From: CAVZLD01 sp964522605
GTDB taxonomy: Bacteria > Planctomycetota > Planctomycetia > Pirellulales > Pirellulaceae
Assembly: GCA_964522605.1 (NCBI GenBank)
Contig: CAZFWV010000122.1
Coordinates: 1-17,442 of the forward strand
Direction: 5' to 3'
Length of the DNA: 17,442 nt
Shown piece after piece: positions 8,976 to 17,373 of the stretch. Position 1 is the stretch's first letter; each line of letters starts with the position of its first letter. The notes beneath the pieces are model-generated. The model saw only the letters and a list, made by a program, of their open reading frames with translations. It searched no databases and was not told the DNA's origin. A program made the position numbers and the translations under genes.

Positions 8976-10419
8976 ACTTGCGGGCGCTCTCAGCCCAGGA
9001 CCAATCCTGCTTCATACCCGTCGTGACCAGTTGTTGCCACATCGGGCGATTGTGGCGAAACGCATCACACGCCCGCTCGAGTGCCTTCTCGAGGGCGGCG
9101 GCCTCATAGACATCGAAGGAAAACCCATTGGCTCGTCCGGATGCCAAGTTCTCAGCAGTCGCGTCGGCAATCGTATCCGCCAATCCACCCGTCGCGTGCA
9201 CGATCGGCACCGTACCATACTTCAGACTGTACAGTTGATTCAACCCGCACGGTTCGTAGCGGCTGGGCATCAGGAACATGTCCGCACCGGCTTCAATCAG
9301 GTGAGCCAGCCGATCCGAGAACTCAAGCCGCGCGGCGACCTTGTCCGGGTGCTCCGCTGCGAGACTTCGAAGGAGTTCGTGATACTGCGGTTCTCCGGTG
9401 CCGAGCACGGCCCACTGGACATCCATCGAGCTGACCCAGGGCTTGATGATCCGCGCGATCAGATCCAGACCCTTCTGTTCGGCCAATCGTCCAATGATCC
9501 CGACGACGGGAGCCTGGGGGTGCGGAGGCAGACCCAATTCCTGCTGCAGCACGGCCTTGCAACGTGACTTGCCCGTCTGCCAATCGTCGGAGTGATAATG
9601 GGCCGGCAAATAGTGATCGGTCGCCGGATTCCAGAGGTCGTAGTCGACACCGTTGATGATTCCGGAAAGGATGTGGCGTCGATAATGCAGAACATCCTCC
9701 AGGCCACAACCGAGCGGGGCCTGCTGAATCTCTTCGGCGTATCGGGGACTTACCGTGTTGATCGAATCAGCGAACACAAGTCCCGTCTTGAGCAAGTTCA
9801 GCTGCCCGTAAAACTCCATCTGGTGCCAGTTGAAGTATTTCCAATCCAGGCCGGTCAACAACATGTCCCAATGCCAGAATTGCCCCTGATAGGCCAGGTT
9901 GTGAATCGTCAGCAGTGTAGCAATCTGCTCGTAACCCGGCGCGTTCTCGTACTCGATCTTTTGGTAGGCGGGCAGCAATCCGGTCTGCCAGTCATTCGCG
10001 TGGATCAGATCGACCTCGAGTTCCAGCAGTCGAATGCTCTCCATCACCGCGCGGCAGAAGAACACAAATCGCTCGCAATTGTCCTTGTAATCTTCTCCAG
10101 ATTCTCGATAGAGCTCGGGGCGGTCGAAATAGCCGGGTTGATCAACCAGATAGACCGGAACGTTGCTGCCGGGCAATTCACTGCGGAGGAGTCGACCGTG
10201 GACCAATTTGTTACCGATCGGGATCGGCAGACGGATTCCCGGATCCGTAATCGGCTGACCGGATTGCAGGGCTTTTCGATACGCGGGCATCATGACGGTG
10301 ACGTCGTGCCCGAGTTTCGCGAGTTCACGTGGCAGAGATCCACAAACGTCGGCGAGCCCGCCGGTTTTGGCGAATGGGATCACTTCGCTGCTTGCCAACA
10401 GAATTTTCAACTTGATCAC
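8920..10419 (-). CDS. glgA: Glycogen synthase (GT5, ADP-glucose type)
   Basis: A 499-residue glycosyltransferase family 5 enzyme adding glucose from a nucleotide sugar to the non-reducing end of alpha-1,4-glucan. Visible are the N-terminal KTGGLADV (18-25) that binds the donor phosphate, HANDWQTGL (140-148), TIHNLAYQG (171-179), GRLAEQKG (310-317), the SRYEPCGLNQ acidic/donor motif (386-395) and HATGGLADT (408-416). Length is normal and there is no signal peptide. The start is GTG at 10419, preceded by GGAAG at 7 nt. It is the first gene of the minus-strand glucan group, with the GalT-type gene beginning inside its 3' end. No ADP-glucose pyrophosphorylase or branching enzyme is in the window. 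Confidence 0.94.
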   Translation of the reverse strand: MIKLKILLASSEVIPFAKTGGLADVCGSLPRELAKLGHDVTVMMPAYRKALQSGQPITDPGIRLPIPIGNKLVHGRLLRSELPGSNVPVYLVDQPGYFDRPELYRESGEDYKDNCERFVFFCRAVMESIRLLELEVDLIHANDWQTGLLPAYQKIEYENAPGYEQIATLLTIHNLAYQGQFWHWDMLLTGLDWKYFNWHQMEFYGQLNLLKTGLVFADSINTVSPRYAEEIQQAPLGCGLEDVLHYRRHILSGIINGVDYDLWNPATDHYLPAHYHSDDWQTGKSRCKAVLQQELGLPPHPQAPVVGIIGRLAEQKGLDLIARIIKPWVSSMDVQWAVLGTGEPQYHELLRSLAAEHPDKVAARLEFSDRLAHLIEAGADMFLMPSRYEPCGLNQLYSLKYGTVPIVHATGGLADTIADATAENLASGRANGFSFDVYEAAALEKALERACDAFRHNRPMWQQLVTTGMKQDWSWAESARKYVQLYESTVARVQHAVCA

Positions 10420-10844
10420 TCCCGATCTTCCGCGGTGCTTGTGAATCCTCCGGTTGGTTGAACCCCGGAATTCCCCGACCGAGCCACGCCGAGCACGCGT
10501 CCAATTTTGCCCTGGCGGACCGCCGGACCGTCCCGGCTTTCCAAGACACTTTAGAGAATCCAGGTCCCAGGACCAAGGGTCTCGCGCGCGTCGAAATCCG
10601 GAAAGCCCTCTTCTCTTCTACGCATCGAGCGCGGACCGTGTGCATAGCTGCCCTGTCCGCCCAAATCTAGGTTATGTGTCAAGTCGGGGTAAGCAGAGTG
10701 GCGGTGGATTTTCCTTAACACGACAGATCTGCGCACTCCAGCGTGCGGATGTTTCCTCCGTTTCGTGTCGAAGTGCGACTGCTCCCTGGCGTGGTGGGCT
10801 CTGCAAGGCGGGGGCGTGTTTCCGGGCAAGGTGCGAACAGGCGA
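10420..10844. other. Gene-free stretch between sigma factor and glgA
   Basis: These 425 nt hold no reading frame with family-like composition; the open frames on either strand have Arg/Ser-rich, shadow-like translations. On the minus strand it would carry the end of the sigma-factor transcript and the glgA promoter. A small perfect stem, CGCAC/GTGCG with a 6-nt loop (10732-10747), could form after the sigma gene but lacks a T run. A consensus-like TTGACA on the minus strand (about 10677-10682) has no convincing -10 element at 16-18 nt. Otherwise I see nothing. Confidence 0.5.
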
Positions 10845-11747
10845 CTATTCGGGTCGAAAAAAGCCGATCGTCGAGCGCAGGATGCGTGAGGTTGCCGCCG
10901 CATCACCGCTCCGGTCCGCATCGCGCTGCAGATCGTGCAGATTAGCGCGACAGAAAGGGCAGGCGACCTGCTGCAGGTGGAATTTGATGTACGCTGTCCA
11001 AGCTGGGTCCAGGGTGCCGAGCAGATATTTTCCCAGCGTGCTCCGTTTCGGGCAGGTCGGACGCTCATCGGCCCAGGTCTCACCGAGCAAGTTGTCAAAC
11101 GATTCGGATTGCTCGACGGTGGTGTCTCGAGCCAAGTCTTGAGTGACTTGTTCGGCCAGCCGACGGATCAGGCGATGCTTTCGCAGCGCGACCTGTTTCT
11201 CGTCCAGCCCGAGCAGTTCCGCAATTTCTTTGTTGCGTCGCTGGCTGCCGAGCAGCAGTTCGATCAGCTGGAGTTGCTCGAATTGAGGCGGATTTTGCAG
11301 TTGGCTGACGACTTGGTGAATGGCCGCCGATAGGGCGGCACGCAGATCCGTCCGCTCTTCCTGACCTCGGGCGTACCAGCTGGCGGGCTGGATCGGTGAA
11401 GGGATTTCTGGGGGGCATGTTGGGGCATGGACCGATGGGAACGGTTGGGCCAGGCTGCGATCGGTCTGCCGACCGCGGCGTCGAAAGAACTCTGCGATCC
11501 GGCGTCGAAGAATGCGAAACAGCAGCGTCTCGAGGCTCGCCTCGCCACGAAAGCCTGGCAGCGTCTGCAGCATTCCGAGGAACGTCTCCTGCACTACATC
11601 ATCAGCGTCCGCATCGTCCGGCAGTTCACGGCGCGCATAGGCGACCAGGCGACCCTGGAAACGGGCCACGAGTTGCTGCCAAGCTTCCGCATCGCCCTGA
11701 CGGACCTTGTCCACCAGGAATTCTTCTGCTGCGCTGAAGCGAGTCAT
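10845..11747 (-). CDS. Sigma-70 family (ECF-like) RNA polymerase sigma factor with C-terminal His/Cys domain
   Basis: A 300-residue sigma factor. Region 2 spans about 13-95, with the DDADADDVVQETFL segment (44-57) and FRILRRRIAEFFRR (77-90); region 4 spans about 140-200, with the helix-turn-helix NKEIAELLGLDEKQVALRKHR. There is no region 3, as in ECF factors. Beyond region 4 an extra 95 residues contain Cys232 and a H-X5-C-X2-C cluster (His257, Cys263, Cys266) in YIKFHLQQVACPFCRANL. That resembles the zinc-binding H-X3-C-X2-C module of anti-sigma factors, although the spacing differs. It is the last gene of the four-gene cassette, starting 18 nt after the membrane protein stop; the ribosome site is weak, suggesting coupled translation. 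Target promoters are unknown. Confidence 0.88.
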   Translation of the reverse strand: MTRFSAAEEFLVDKVRQGDAEAWQQLVARFQGRLVAYARRELPDDADADDVVQETFLGMLQTLPGFRGEASLETLLFRILRRRIAEFFRRRGRQTDRSLAQPFPSVHAPTCPPEIPSPIQPASWYARGQEERTDLRAALSAAIHQVVSQLQNPPQFEQLQLIELLLGSQRRNKEIAELLGLDEKQVALRKHRLIRRLAEQVTQDLARDTTVEQSESFDNLLGETWADERPTCPKRSTLGKYLLGTLDPAWTAYIKFHLQQVACPFCRANLHDLQRDADRSGDAAATSRILRSTIGFFRPE

Positions 11748-11765
11748 TTCGGGAGCACAGAACGC

Positions 11766-13121
11766 TCAACGGATCCACCAACATACGGCGACCACAATAC
11801 TCAACAGGGCCAGCATCGCGGCCGCGCGCAGATTCCAGACAAAGTAGCCCTTTGTCAATTCATTCACCACAAGATACAAAGCGACGACCAGACCGAACAT
11901 CAGGGCGACGGCCAGGCCCGTGACGATACGGTTTTGCTGCTCCGTCTCTGAGACGGCCCGCCCCAGATGAGCCAGCTGAGCGAGTTGGCCCGGCTGATAA
12001 TCGAGCAGCAGTGCGGCCCGCCAGACGGTGCCGGAGCTGCCATCCAGCTGTTGAACGAATTGATCTGCGATTAAGCTGTCGTGTTCGATCCCCGCCCGCA
12101 ACTGCTGTCGAACGGCCGCCTGGGCGCCAGCGCCCGTCGTGTGTCCCCCCGGTTGAGCGGCCAGCAGTGCCATCGCTCGCGGCAGCAGGATCTCGACCGC
12201 CACGTCGACGGCATCTTCGTACGCGGTGACTTCATCCGTGGCGAACGAGCGGCAATTGGCCCGCATCAGGGTGCGGCGCGGATGTTGATTGACGAACTCG
12301 CCAAAACGGTTGACCCAGAGCTTCTCCGTAAACCGTTTGGTGCCCTCGAAAACATGATCTCCGTACGTACCCTTCAGGCTGACGGTGCCCGATGATTGCG
12401 TTCCCAAGCCATTGTTGTCGGCGAGCTGAAACTCGGGAAGATCGAAGACCAAGACGATCCCATTCTCGGGGTTTGGTGAATTGGGGTTGCCGATGGGGTG
12501 TTGTACCTTGGTCAGGGGAAGCGAATCACGAATCACGTCGTCCACATTGGCCCCGAGCCACGGCTTCTGCGAGGCGACGACCGGATTGACGACCACGTAG
12601 ACTGTTTCGGGTGTCTCGGCGAGATGCGGGCCCAGTTCGTTGAGGCATTCCCGTACCAACGCACGTTCGGCACTGGCGACGGAGCAGTAAACATCGGCGC
12701 GAAACGTCTCCTCGACGACATCATCCCACGGATCCCAGGGGCGGCTTGGTGAGCTGGAGTCGACAGCACGATTCACAACAGGTGTCGGGGACGGGATTTC
12801 CGACGAATTCACGTCGAACGGGCCCTCCACCGGTGGAGAGGGCGGAACTGGAGGAGCAGGACCGTAGGCACGCCCCGTCTCCATCGACTTGGAGTACTCG
12901 ACGGTTGGACTGCTGCGGAGGAAGAAGATGCCGGAGAAGGCCAGGCCGAGCAGCGAGATGAAGACGCCCATCAGCGTCAGTCCCAGACCCAGTCCCGATT
13001 TGTCGCGACGGGCCAAAACGGTGATCACCACAGTCAGAAATAGGACGACGAACAAGAGCATCCCCAAGAAAACGATGGGAACCGTCCGCATCATGCCGAG
13101 CAGCAGAAGGGCTGTGTTCAT
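11766..13121 (-). CDS. Four-TM membrane protein of unknown family
   Basis: A 451-residue protein I do not recognise. Two hydrophobic helices lie at about 11-37 and 44-67, joined by a positive loop (ARRDKSG), and two more at about 398-419 and 430-450. Between them is a soluble part: a Pro-rich linker (about 88-112) then a domain of about 260 residues (135-395) with mixed strands and helices. By the positive-inside rule the large domain would face outside the cytoplasm; this is inference. ATG 13121 overlaps the kinase TGA as ATGA, fixing the start and indicating coupled translation; the frame stays open to 13517 but that part overlaps the kinase gene. Placed between the kinase and sigma-factor genes, it may be a sensor, a kinase substrate or a sigma regulator; the sequence does not decide. 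Confidence 0.8.
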   Translation of the reverse strand: MNTALLLLGMMRTVPIVFLGMLLFVVLFLTVVITVLARRDKSGLGLGLTLMGVFISLLGLAFSGIFFLRSSPTVEYSKSMETGRAYGPAPPVPPSPPVEGPFDVNSSEIPSPTPVVNRAVDSSSPSRPWDPWDDVVEETFRADVYCSVASAERALVRECLNELGPHLAETPETVYVVVNPVVASQKPWLGANVDDVIRDSLPLTKVQHPIGNPNSPNPENGIVLVFDLPEFQLADNNGLGTQSSGTVSLKGTYGDHVFEGTKRFTEKLWVNRFGEFVNQHPRRTLMRANCRSFATDEVTAYEDAVDVAVEILLPRAMALLAAQPGGHTTGAGAQAAVRQQLRAGIEHDSLIADQFVQQLDGSSGTVWRAALLLDYQPGQLAQLAHLGRAVSETEQQNRIVTGLAVALMFGLVVALYLVVNELTKGYFVWNLRAAAMLALLSIVVAVCWWIR

Positions 13122-15736
13122 CGCATCACTTCCTCCATTTTCTGGGCGGCAGAGGCAGAAACGGAGGCTCGTTTCGGCGGCCAACACAAAACTAATAGTC
13201 CCGTCAGAAGAAGAACTCCGGCACACAGATAGATCACCAGGAACTGATTGGTGATCACTGCGTCCATGGCGGTCCCGATTTGGCCCGCGGCAACAAGGTT
13301 CGCGAGTCGGGGCCAATCGATCAGGCGAAAACTCGACGCAAACATCCCGATCGTTGCCAAACAGCAGGCACTGCCCAGGATCGCGCGCATCATATGCCAG
13401 GCCCCGGCCGAGCGTCGTGCCAAGAGCAAAACTGCGATCCCCGAAAGGAAAAGCGACAGCGAGCCAATCGTCCCCAGACGCGTGACCAGCCGCTGCCAAT
13501 TCCCAGTGCCCAACCATTGTTCCAAATCATGGGCGAACGTAGTGTCCAACAACTCCATCTGTTCCCATGCAGCGATCGCTTCCGGAATTCGCATCGCCGA
13601 AAACAGACCCACCAGGCAGGCGGCCAGCAAGAGCAGAATTCCGAGCACATTTGCCAACAGCGTGCCCCACTGCCGTGTCGCCGGAATGGAGGACCAGGAG
13701 TTGACCGGCTGTGAGGAGCTACTGCCGACGACGGACCCACCTTCCCACAAGGTCAACGGGCGATCTTGATCGTCTTCGAACTGGCCAACCGCAATCAGGA
13801 CGATGTCGATCACTTGGCCAATGCCAAACAGCCCCGCGGTGATCAAGTACAGCAAGCCGGTCCAGACCTTTCCCACATACAAGCGCTGGAGACCACAGAT
13901 CCCGGCGAATGCCGGGCCGATTGCCAGGATCAAGGCGATCGTTCGATTGCGCGACGAAATTCTCTCGGGAGACGCATCGGCTCCCGCCGCAGATTCACTT
14001 GGTTGCGGAGAAGCCGCGGCGGGGACTGCGTCTGAGACGAGCACCGCCGGTTCGGCTGAGTGCGGCGCAAGGTCCGTAAACGGCTCCCCGGCAAACGGCG
14101 ATCCACGACGCCGTGCGGACCGGCCAGCAAATGGACTGGCGACCTGGATTGCTAGCACAACACCGGCTGCCACGGCCAGCGGGAACACGGGATTGGCACC
14201 CAGGAACAGGCTGATCAGGCAGCCGACGAAACCGGTCAAGAGGGCTGGGCCGAGTACGACTCGCTGACGGCGACCTGCGGCGAGGAACTGTCGAAGGTCG
14301 AGCATCAACAGCGGCAGGAACGTGGCCCAGATCAGGGGTGAGACCCCGTGGCCCCCGGGGAGTGCCGAGCCCGACTTTCCGAGGATGGCCGAAAACGGAC
14401 TCAGGATCAACAGACCGATCCAGCCGCCCAGCCAGCAAGCGGTTGTCAAAATGATCCGACTTACCAAGCCCGATTCGGCCGCCAGCGTGGGGCCGAACCA
14501 ACGACTGGCCACCAGGATTCCCATTGCTCCGCCGCCAATCGTTCCCAAGGTCCAAATTCCCACTTGAATCGCCGAGGTGGAAAACCCGCCGGAGGCGAGC
14601 AGGCCACAACCAACCGCGATCGCGAGAATACAGAACAGCGTCAACGTGATCCGTTGTTGGTGATCGATCGGGTCGAAGCTCGCGTCCGCCGCCGCGGTTC
14701 GCCGCGGCATTAACCCGGTGTGTTTGGCCAACAGTCCGAAGGATCGCCCCGCCAAATAGGGCACGCTTGGTATGTCCGGGTCGATGTCGCGAATGGGAGG
14801 ATCTTTTCGCGTACTCGCCTGTGCCGGAGTCGGCGTTGCAGCATGAGCCAACGTGGCCGCGGTTGCCGCCTGGACTTTGGCGCCCACACGCGCGGCGACA
14901 AGGGAAAGGTGTTGCGGATTGAACTCGGCGACACTGTCCTGCACATGCCGCGCACCGAACACGGAAGCTGCCATCTCGGCGGCGGAGCCGAATCGCTCGT
15001 CGGGATTCTTGGCCAGCGCCTTGCGAATGGTGCCCGCGAACGGTTCTTCAACTCCCTGCAGATCGACTTCCCCGGTGATGTGCTTCATCAACACTTCACC
15101 CATCGTCTGTCCCGTGAAGGGGGGCTGCCCGGTCAGCATCTCGTAGAGAATGATCCCCATCGCGTAGATGTCGACTCGCTCATCGTAGCGCCCCATACTG
15201 ATTTCGGGTGCCATGTAGTGAACGGTGCCCACGGTCACGGTGTGGCCGCTCCGGTGACTTGCCGTGAGGGCTTTGCTGAGGCTGTAGTCGCCGATTTTGA
15301 CGAAGCCATCCTCATAGAACACGTTATGTGGTTTGAGGTCACGATGCACGATGCCCTGATCGTGCAGATAGGTCAGCCCTTTCGCCATCTCTTGAAGAAA
15401 GAAGGCGGATTTCGTCTCCCCCAGACCCTGTGGTGCTTCGTCCAGCAGTCCGCGCAACGACGGGCCGGATACATATTCCATAATCACAAAGGGCTCACCA
15501 CGGTCATTGAATTTCAGGTCGAAGATCGTGACCAGGTGCGGGCTCTTCAGATTCATGCAATGACGAATGCCGCGCAGCTCCACCTCTTCATAATTCTGGA
15601 CCGCCTTCAGGGCGACCTGACGTCCCGAGTCACTGACTGCGAAGTAGACTTCGCCAAATCCGCCCCGACCGAGTCCATATTCGATCGTGTATCCCTCGAG
15701 CGGTCGGTCGCCTTGCTGATATTTGAACGCAGGCAT
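13118..15736 (-). CDS. Membrane Ser/Thr protein kinase with TM2 domain
   Basis: An 872-residue protein with an N-terminal Hanks-type kinase (about 16-262) that phosphorylates Ser/Thr. The Gly-rich loop is GLGRGGFGEV (21-30), the ATP lysine is Lys44, the catalytic loop is HRDLKPHN (131-138) with Asp133, and APE is 176-178. The metal-binding DFG motif reads Asp150-Tyr151-Ser152, with Ser in place of Gly. After an Ala/Pro-rich linker (about 280-330) come hydrophobic segments at roughly 363-382, 391-411, 425-448, 466-480, 496-534, then a TM2 domain (about 596-650, with GICGLQRLYVGK and LIDI-like VIDIVLIAV), then 693-715, 755-773, 785-802 and 830-852. ATG 15736 follows the FHA-like gene by 23 nt. 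The kinase should lie in the cytoplasm and the rest in the membrane. Confidence 0.93.
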   Translation of the reverse strand: MPAFKYQQGDRPLEGYTIEYGLGRGGFGEVYFAVSDSGRQVALKAVQNYEEVELRGIRHCMNLKSPHLVTIFDLKFNDRGEPFVIMEYVSGPSLRGLLDEAPQGLGETKSAFFLQEMAKGLTYLHDQGIVHRDLKPHNVFYEDGFVKIGDYSLSKALTASHRSGHTVTVGTVHYMAPEISMGRYDERVDIYAMGIILYEMLTGQPPFTGQTMGEVLMKHITGEVDLQGVEEPFAGTIRKALAKNPDERFGSAAEMAASVFGARHVQDSVAEFNPQHLSLVAARVGAKVQAATAATLAHAATPTPAQASTRKDPPIRDIDPDIPSVPYLAGRSFGLLAKHTGLMPRRTAAADASFDPIDHQQRITLTLFCILAIAVGCGLLASGGFSTSAIQVGIWTLGTIGGGAMGILVASRWFGPTLAAESGLVSRIILTTACWLGGWIGLLILSPFSAILGKSGSALPGGHGVSPLIWATFLPLLMLDLRQFLAAGRRQRVVLGPALLTGFVGCLISLFLGANPVFPLAVAAGVVLAIQVASPFAGRSARRRGSPFAGEPFTDLAPHSAEPAVLVSDAVPAAASPQPSESAAGADASPERISSRNRTIALILAIGPAFAGICGLQRLYVGKVWTGLLYLITAGLFGIGQVIDIVLIAVGQFEDDQDRPLTLWEGGSVVGSSSSQPVNSWSSIPATRQWGTLLANVLGILLLLAACLVGLFSAMRIPEAIAAWEQMELLDTTFAHDLEQWLGTGNWQRLVTRLGTIGSLSLFLSGIAVLLLARRSAGAWHMMRAILGSACCLATIGMFASSFRLIDWPRLANLVAAGQIGTAMDAVITNQFLVIYLCAGVLLLTGLLVLCWPPKRASVSASAAQKMEEVMR

Positions 15737-15759
15737 CGTTCCCAGCCTTTTTTGAATCT

Positions 15760-17319
15760 TCAGTCCGCGGCGGGGATCACGACCAGGGAGGCCGAGCCGA
15801 GTGCCACAGGGTCGCCAAGTCGTACTTCGCGCGGCGATTCCTGTCCGTCGCTTCCGTCAAGGTGACGAATCCACAAACGTTCCTGTCGATGAAAGAGCAC
15901 AAAGCCGCGAGGCAAATCCCGCACGCGAATATGGGCCTGTTGCGTTGGTGCAATCACGATGGCTTCATCCATTAGAATTACACCGCGCGCATCGGGCGGA
16001 TGCAAACGAATCCCGGAAAACTGCAGCACGGCCGAGTGGCTCGCGGCACAGGGCAACACGAATTTCATCGCGCCGCGCGATCCGATAAATAGCCGGTCCC
16101 CATCCTTCAGCAACGCCGAGGTGACCTGTTTTCCATTGACGCGCACCGGCTGTGCACTTCGCAAAAAATAGTCTTCCTCCATGCGTTCCAGAACGAGTGG
16201 TTGTTCCAGTTCCGTACCACTCCAGTCAATATCCACGGGAGATGCATCGCGTGGAGATCCCAGTCGGATGGCGGACGGACGGTGTACAAGAAAGCGTCCC
16301 GCGCCGTCCACCTGGAGCAGGAAACGTGCCGGCGCGATCGCATTCGGCGCCCCGAGCGAGTAACCCGCCAAGGAACGCACCGAGCAAACCTCCCGCTTCT
16401 GCTGCTCCATAGGTGTGGAATTCGGGCGACCGGATAGCGCGAATAATGGACATCCGCGCAGTGCCTGCCGCGCCTCCTGGGCCTGCTGCGCCCAATGTAA
16501 CGCGTCCTCGATCCAGACACTTCCTGGCAGCAACTGGCCCAGGACCCGCAGCGATTCCCACGCGGCGCCGAAATCACTCGCTTCAATCTGTTGCGCCGCA
16601 CGTTGACCGCGACGAAGCAGTGCCACCGTATCGGTGACTTGCAGATCTTCCTGGTCCAGCGAAACTGCCAATTGCAGCAGGGCATCCGCGCGGGAACACT
16701 GCCCCTGTTGGATCGCCTGACGTGCTTCCGCGCAGAGCGAATTCAGTACGTCCGTTCTGAGACCATGCAAGGCCTGATGCTGTGGCGCGAGTCGATGGAG
16801 CTCGCGGAGAGCTGCCACCGTTTCGTGCATCGCCTGTCGATGCCACGCCTGTTGCGCGCGAGCGAGCGCTGACTCAACCGCCTGCCGCTGCTGGTGGATC
16901 CGTGCCGACAATTCAGCGCGCTGGGGAGCTTCTTCAGGCAATCGACCACACAGCTCCTGCCCCAGCGAGAACTCACCCTCGGCGACACACCGACGCGCAG
17001 CAAGCAGCAGCTCGCGTTCCTGCGCCTGCTGACGTTGTTCTCGCTGCAGTTGATCCGCAGCCGTCGCACGCAGTTGTTCCAACTCCGGCAGATTGCCCGC
17101 CAGTGCAAGGGCCCGGTGACAATCCTGCAACGCCGCCTCAAACTGAGATTGCTGCAAATGCTGCTCGATCCGGTGATGCAATCGATCGGTCACCTGCGTA
17201 ATCAGGGCCTGTCCCCGCCGATGAGACCGTACGTCCGGATCGCTCAGCAGCTGATACGCTTCGTCCAGCCGTCCTTCGCTCAATGCGGTCTCCGCCTGCT
17301 TGATCTTCAGTGAGAACAC
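15760..17319 (-). CDS. Helical-repeat protein with two FHA-like C-terminal domains
   Basis: A 519-residue protein. Residues 1-290 are Gln/Ala/Glu/Leu-rich helices with TPR-like pairs (for example ALSEGRLDEAYQLL, SQFEAALQDCHRALAL, QAIQQGQCSRADALLQLAV). Residues about 333-423 look like an FHA beta-sandwich (FLVHRPSAIRLG, YFLRS, VRVNGKQV, LLKDGDRLFIGS); a second similar unit spans about 428-517 (VILMDEAIVIAP, HIRVRD, GFVLFHR, VRLGDPVALG). FHA domains bind phosphothreonine peptides, but the usual SRxH core is not evident here, so binding is uncertain. The start is GTG 17319 with AGGA 8 nt before it. No signal peptide or TM. As first gene before the kinase, it may be a kinase partner or reader. 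The FHA call is from pattern, not a profile search. Confidence 0.8.
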   Translation of the reverse strand: MFSLKIKQAETALSEGRLDEAYQLLSDPDVRSHRRGQALITQVTDRLHHRIEQHLQQSQFEAALQDCHRALALAGNLPELEQLRATAADQLQREQRQQAQERELLLAARRCVAEGEFSLGQELCGRLPEEAPQRAELSARIHQQRQAVESALARAQQAWHRQAMHETVAALRELHRLAPQHQALHGLRTDVLNSLCAEARQAIQQGQCSRADALLQLAVSLDQEDLQVTDTVALLRRGQRAAQQIEASDFGAAWESLRVLGQLLPGSVWIEDALHWAQQAQEARQALRGCPLFALSGRPNSTPMEQQKREVCSVRSLAGYSLGAPNAIAPARFLLQVDGAGRFLVHRPSAIRLGSPRDASPVDIDWSGTELEQPLVLERMEEDYFLRSAQPVRVNGKQVTSALLKDGDRLFIGSRGAMKFVLPCAASHSAVLQFSGIRLHPPDARGVILMDEAIVIAPTQQAHIRVRDLPRGFVLFHRQERLWIRHLDGSDGQESPREVRLGDPVALGSASLVVIPAAD

Positions 17320-17373
17320 GATCGGAGTCCTGCGCGAAATGAGTCTACCCGTTGGAACATCGGATACAGAATC

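Noticed and set aside
9592..10461. Plus-strand open frame (289 residues) opposite glgA
   Set aside because: Antisense to clear glycogen synthase motifs; no recognisable domain or ribosome site.
10732..10747. Small hairpin after the sigma-factor gene as an intrinsic terminator
   Set aside because: The stem is only 5 bp and no T run follows on the minus strand.
10454..10945. Plus-strand open frame of 163 residues in the gene-free stretch
   Set aside because: Translation is low-complexity Arg/Ser/Pro-rich and runs into the 3' end of the sigma-factor gene; no domain or start signal.
13122..13517. N-terminal extension of the four-TM membrane protein frame
   Set aside because: It overlaps the kinase C-terminal region out of frame; the ATGA junction at 13118-13121 gives a natural start.
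14720..15865. Long plus-strand open frame (381 residues) opposite the kinase gene
   Set aside because: It is antisense to the well-supported kinase domain, has no family-like sequence, and is explained by the GC-rich codon pattern of the real gene.
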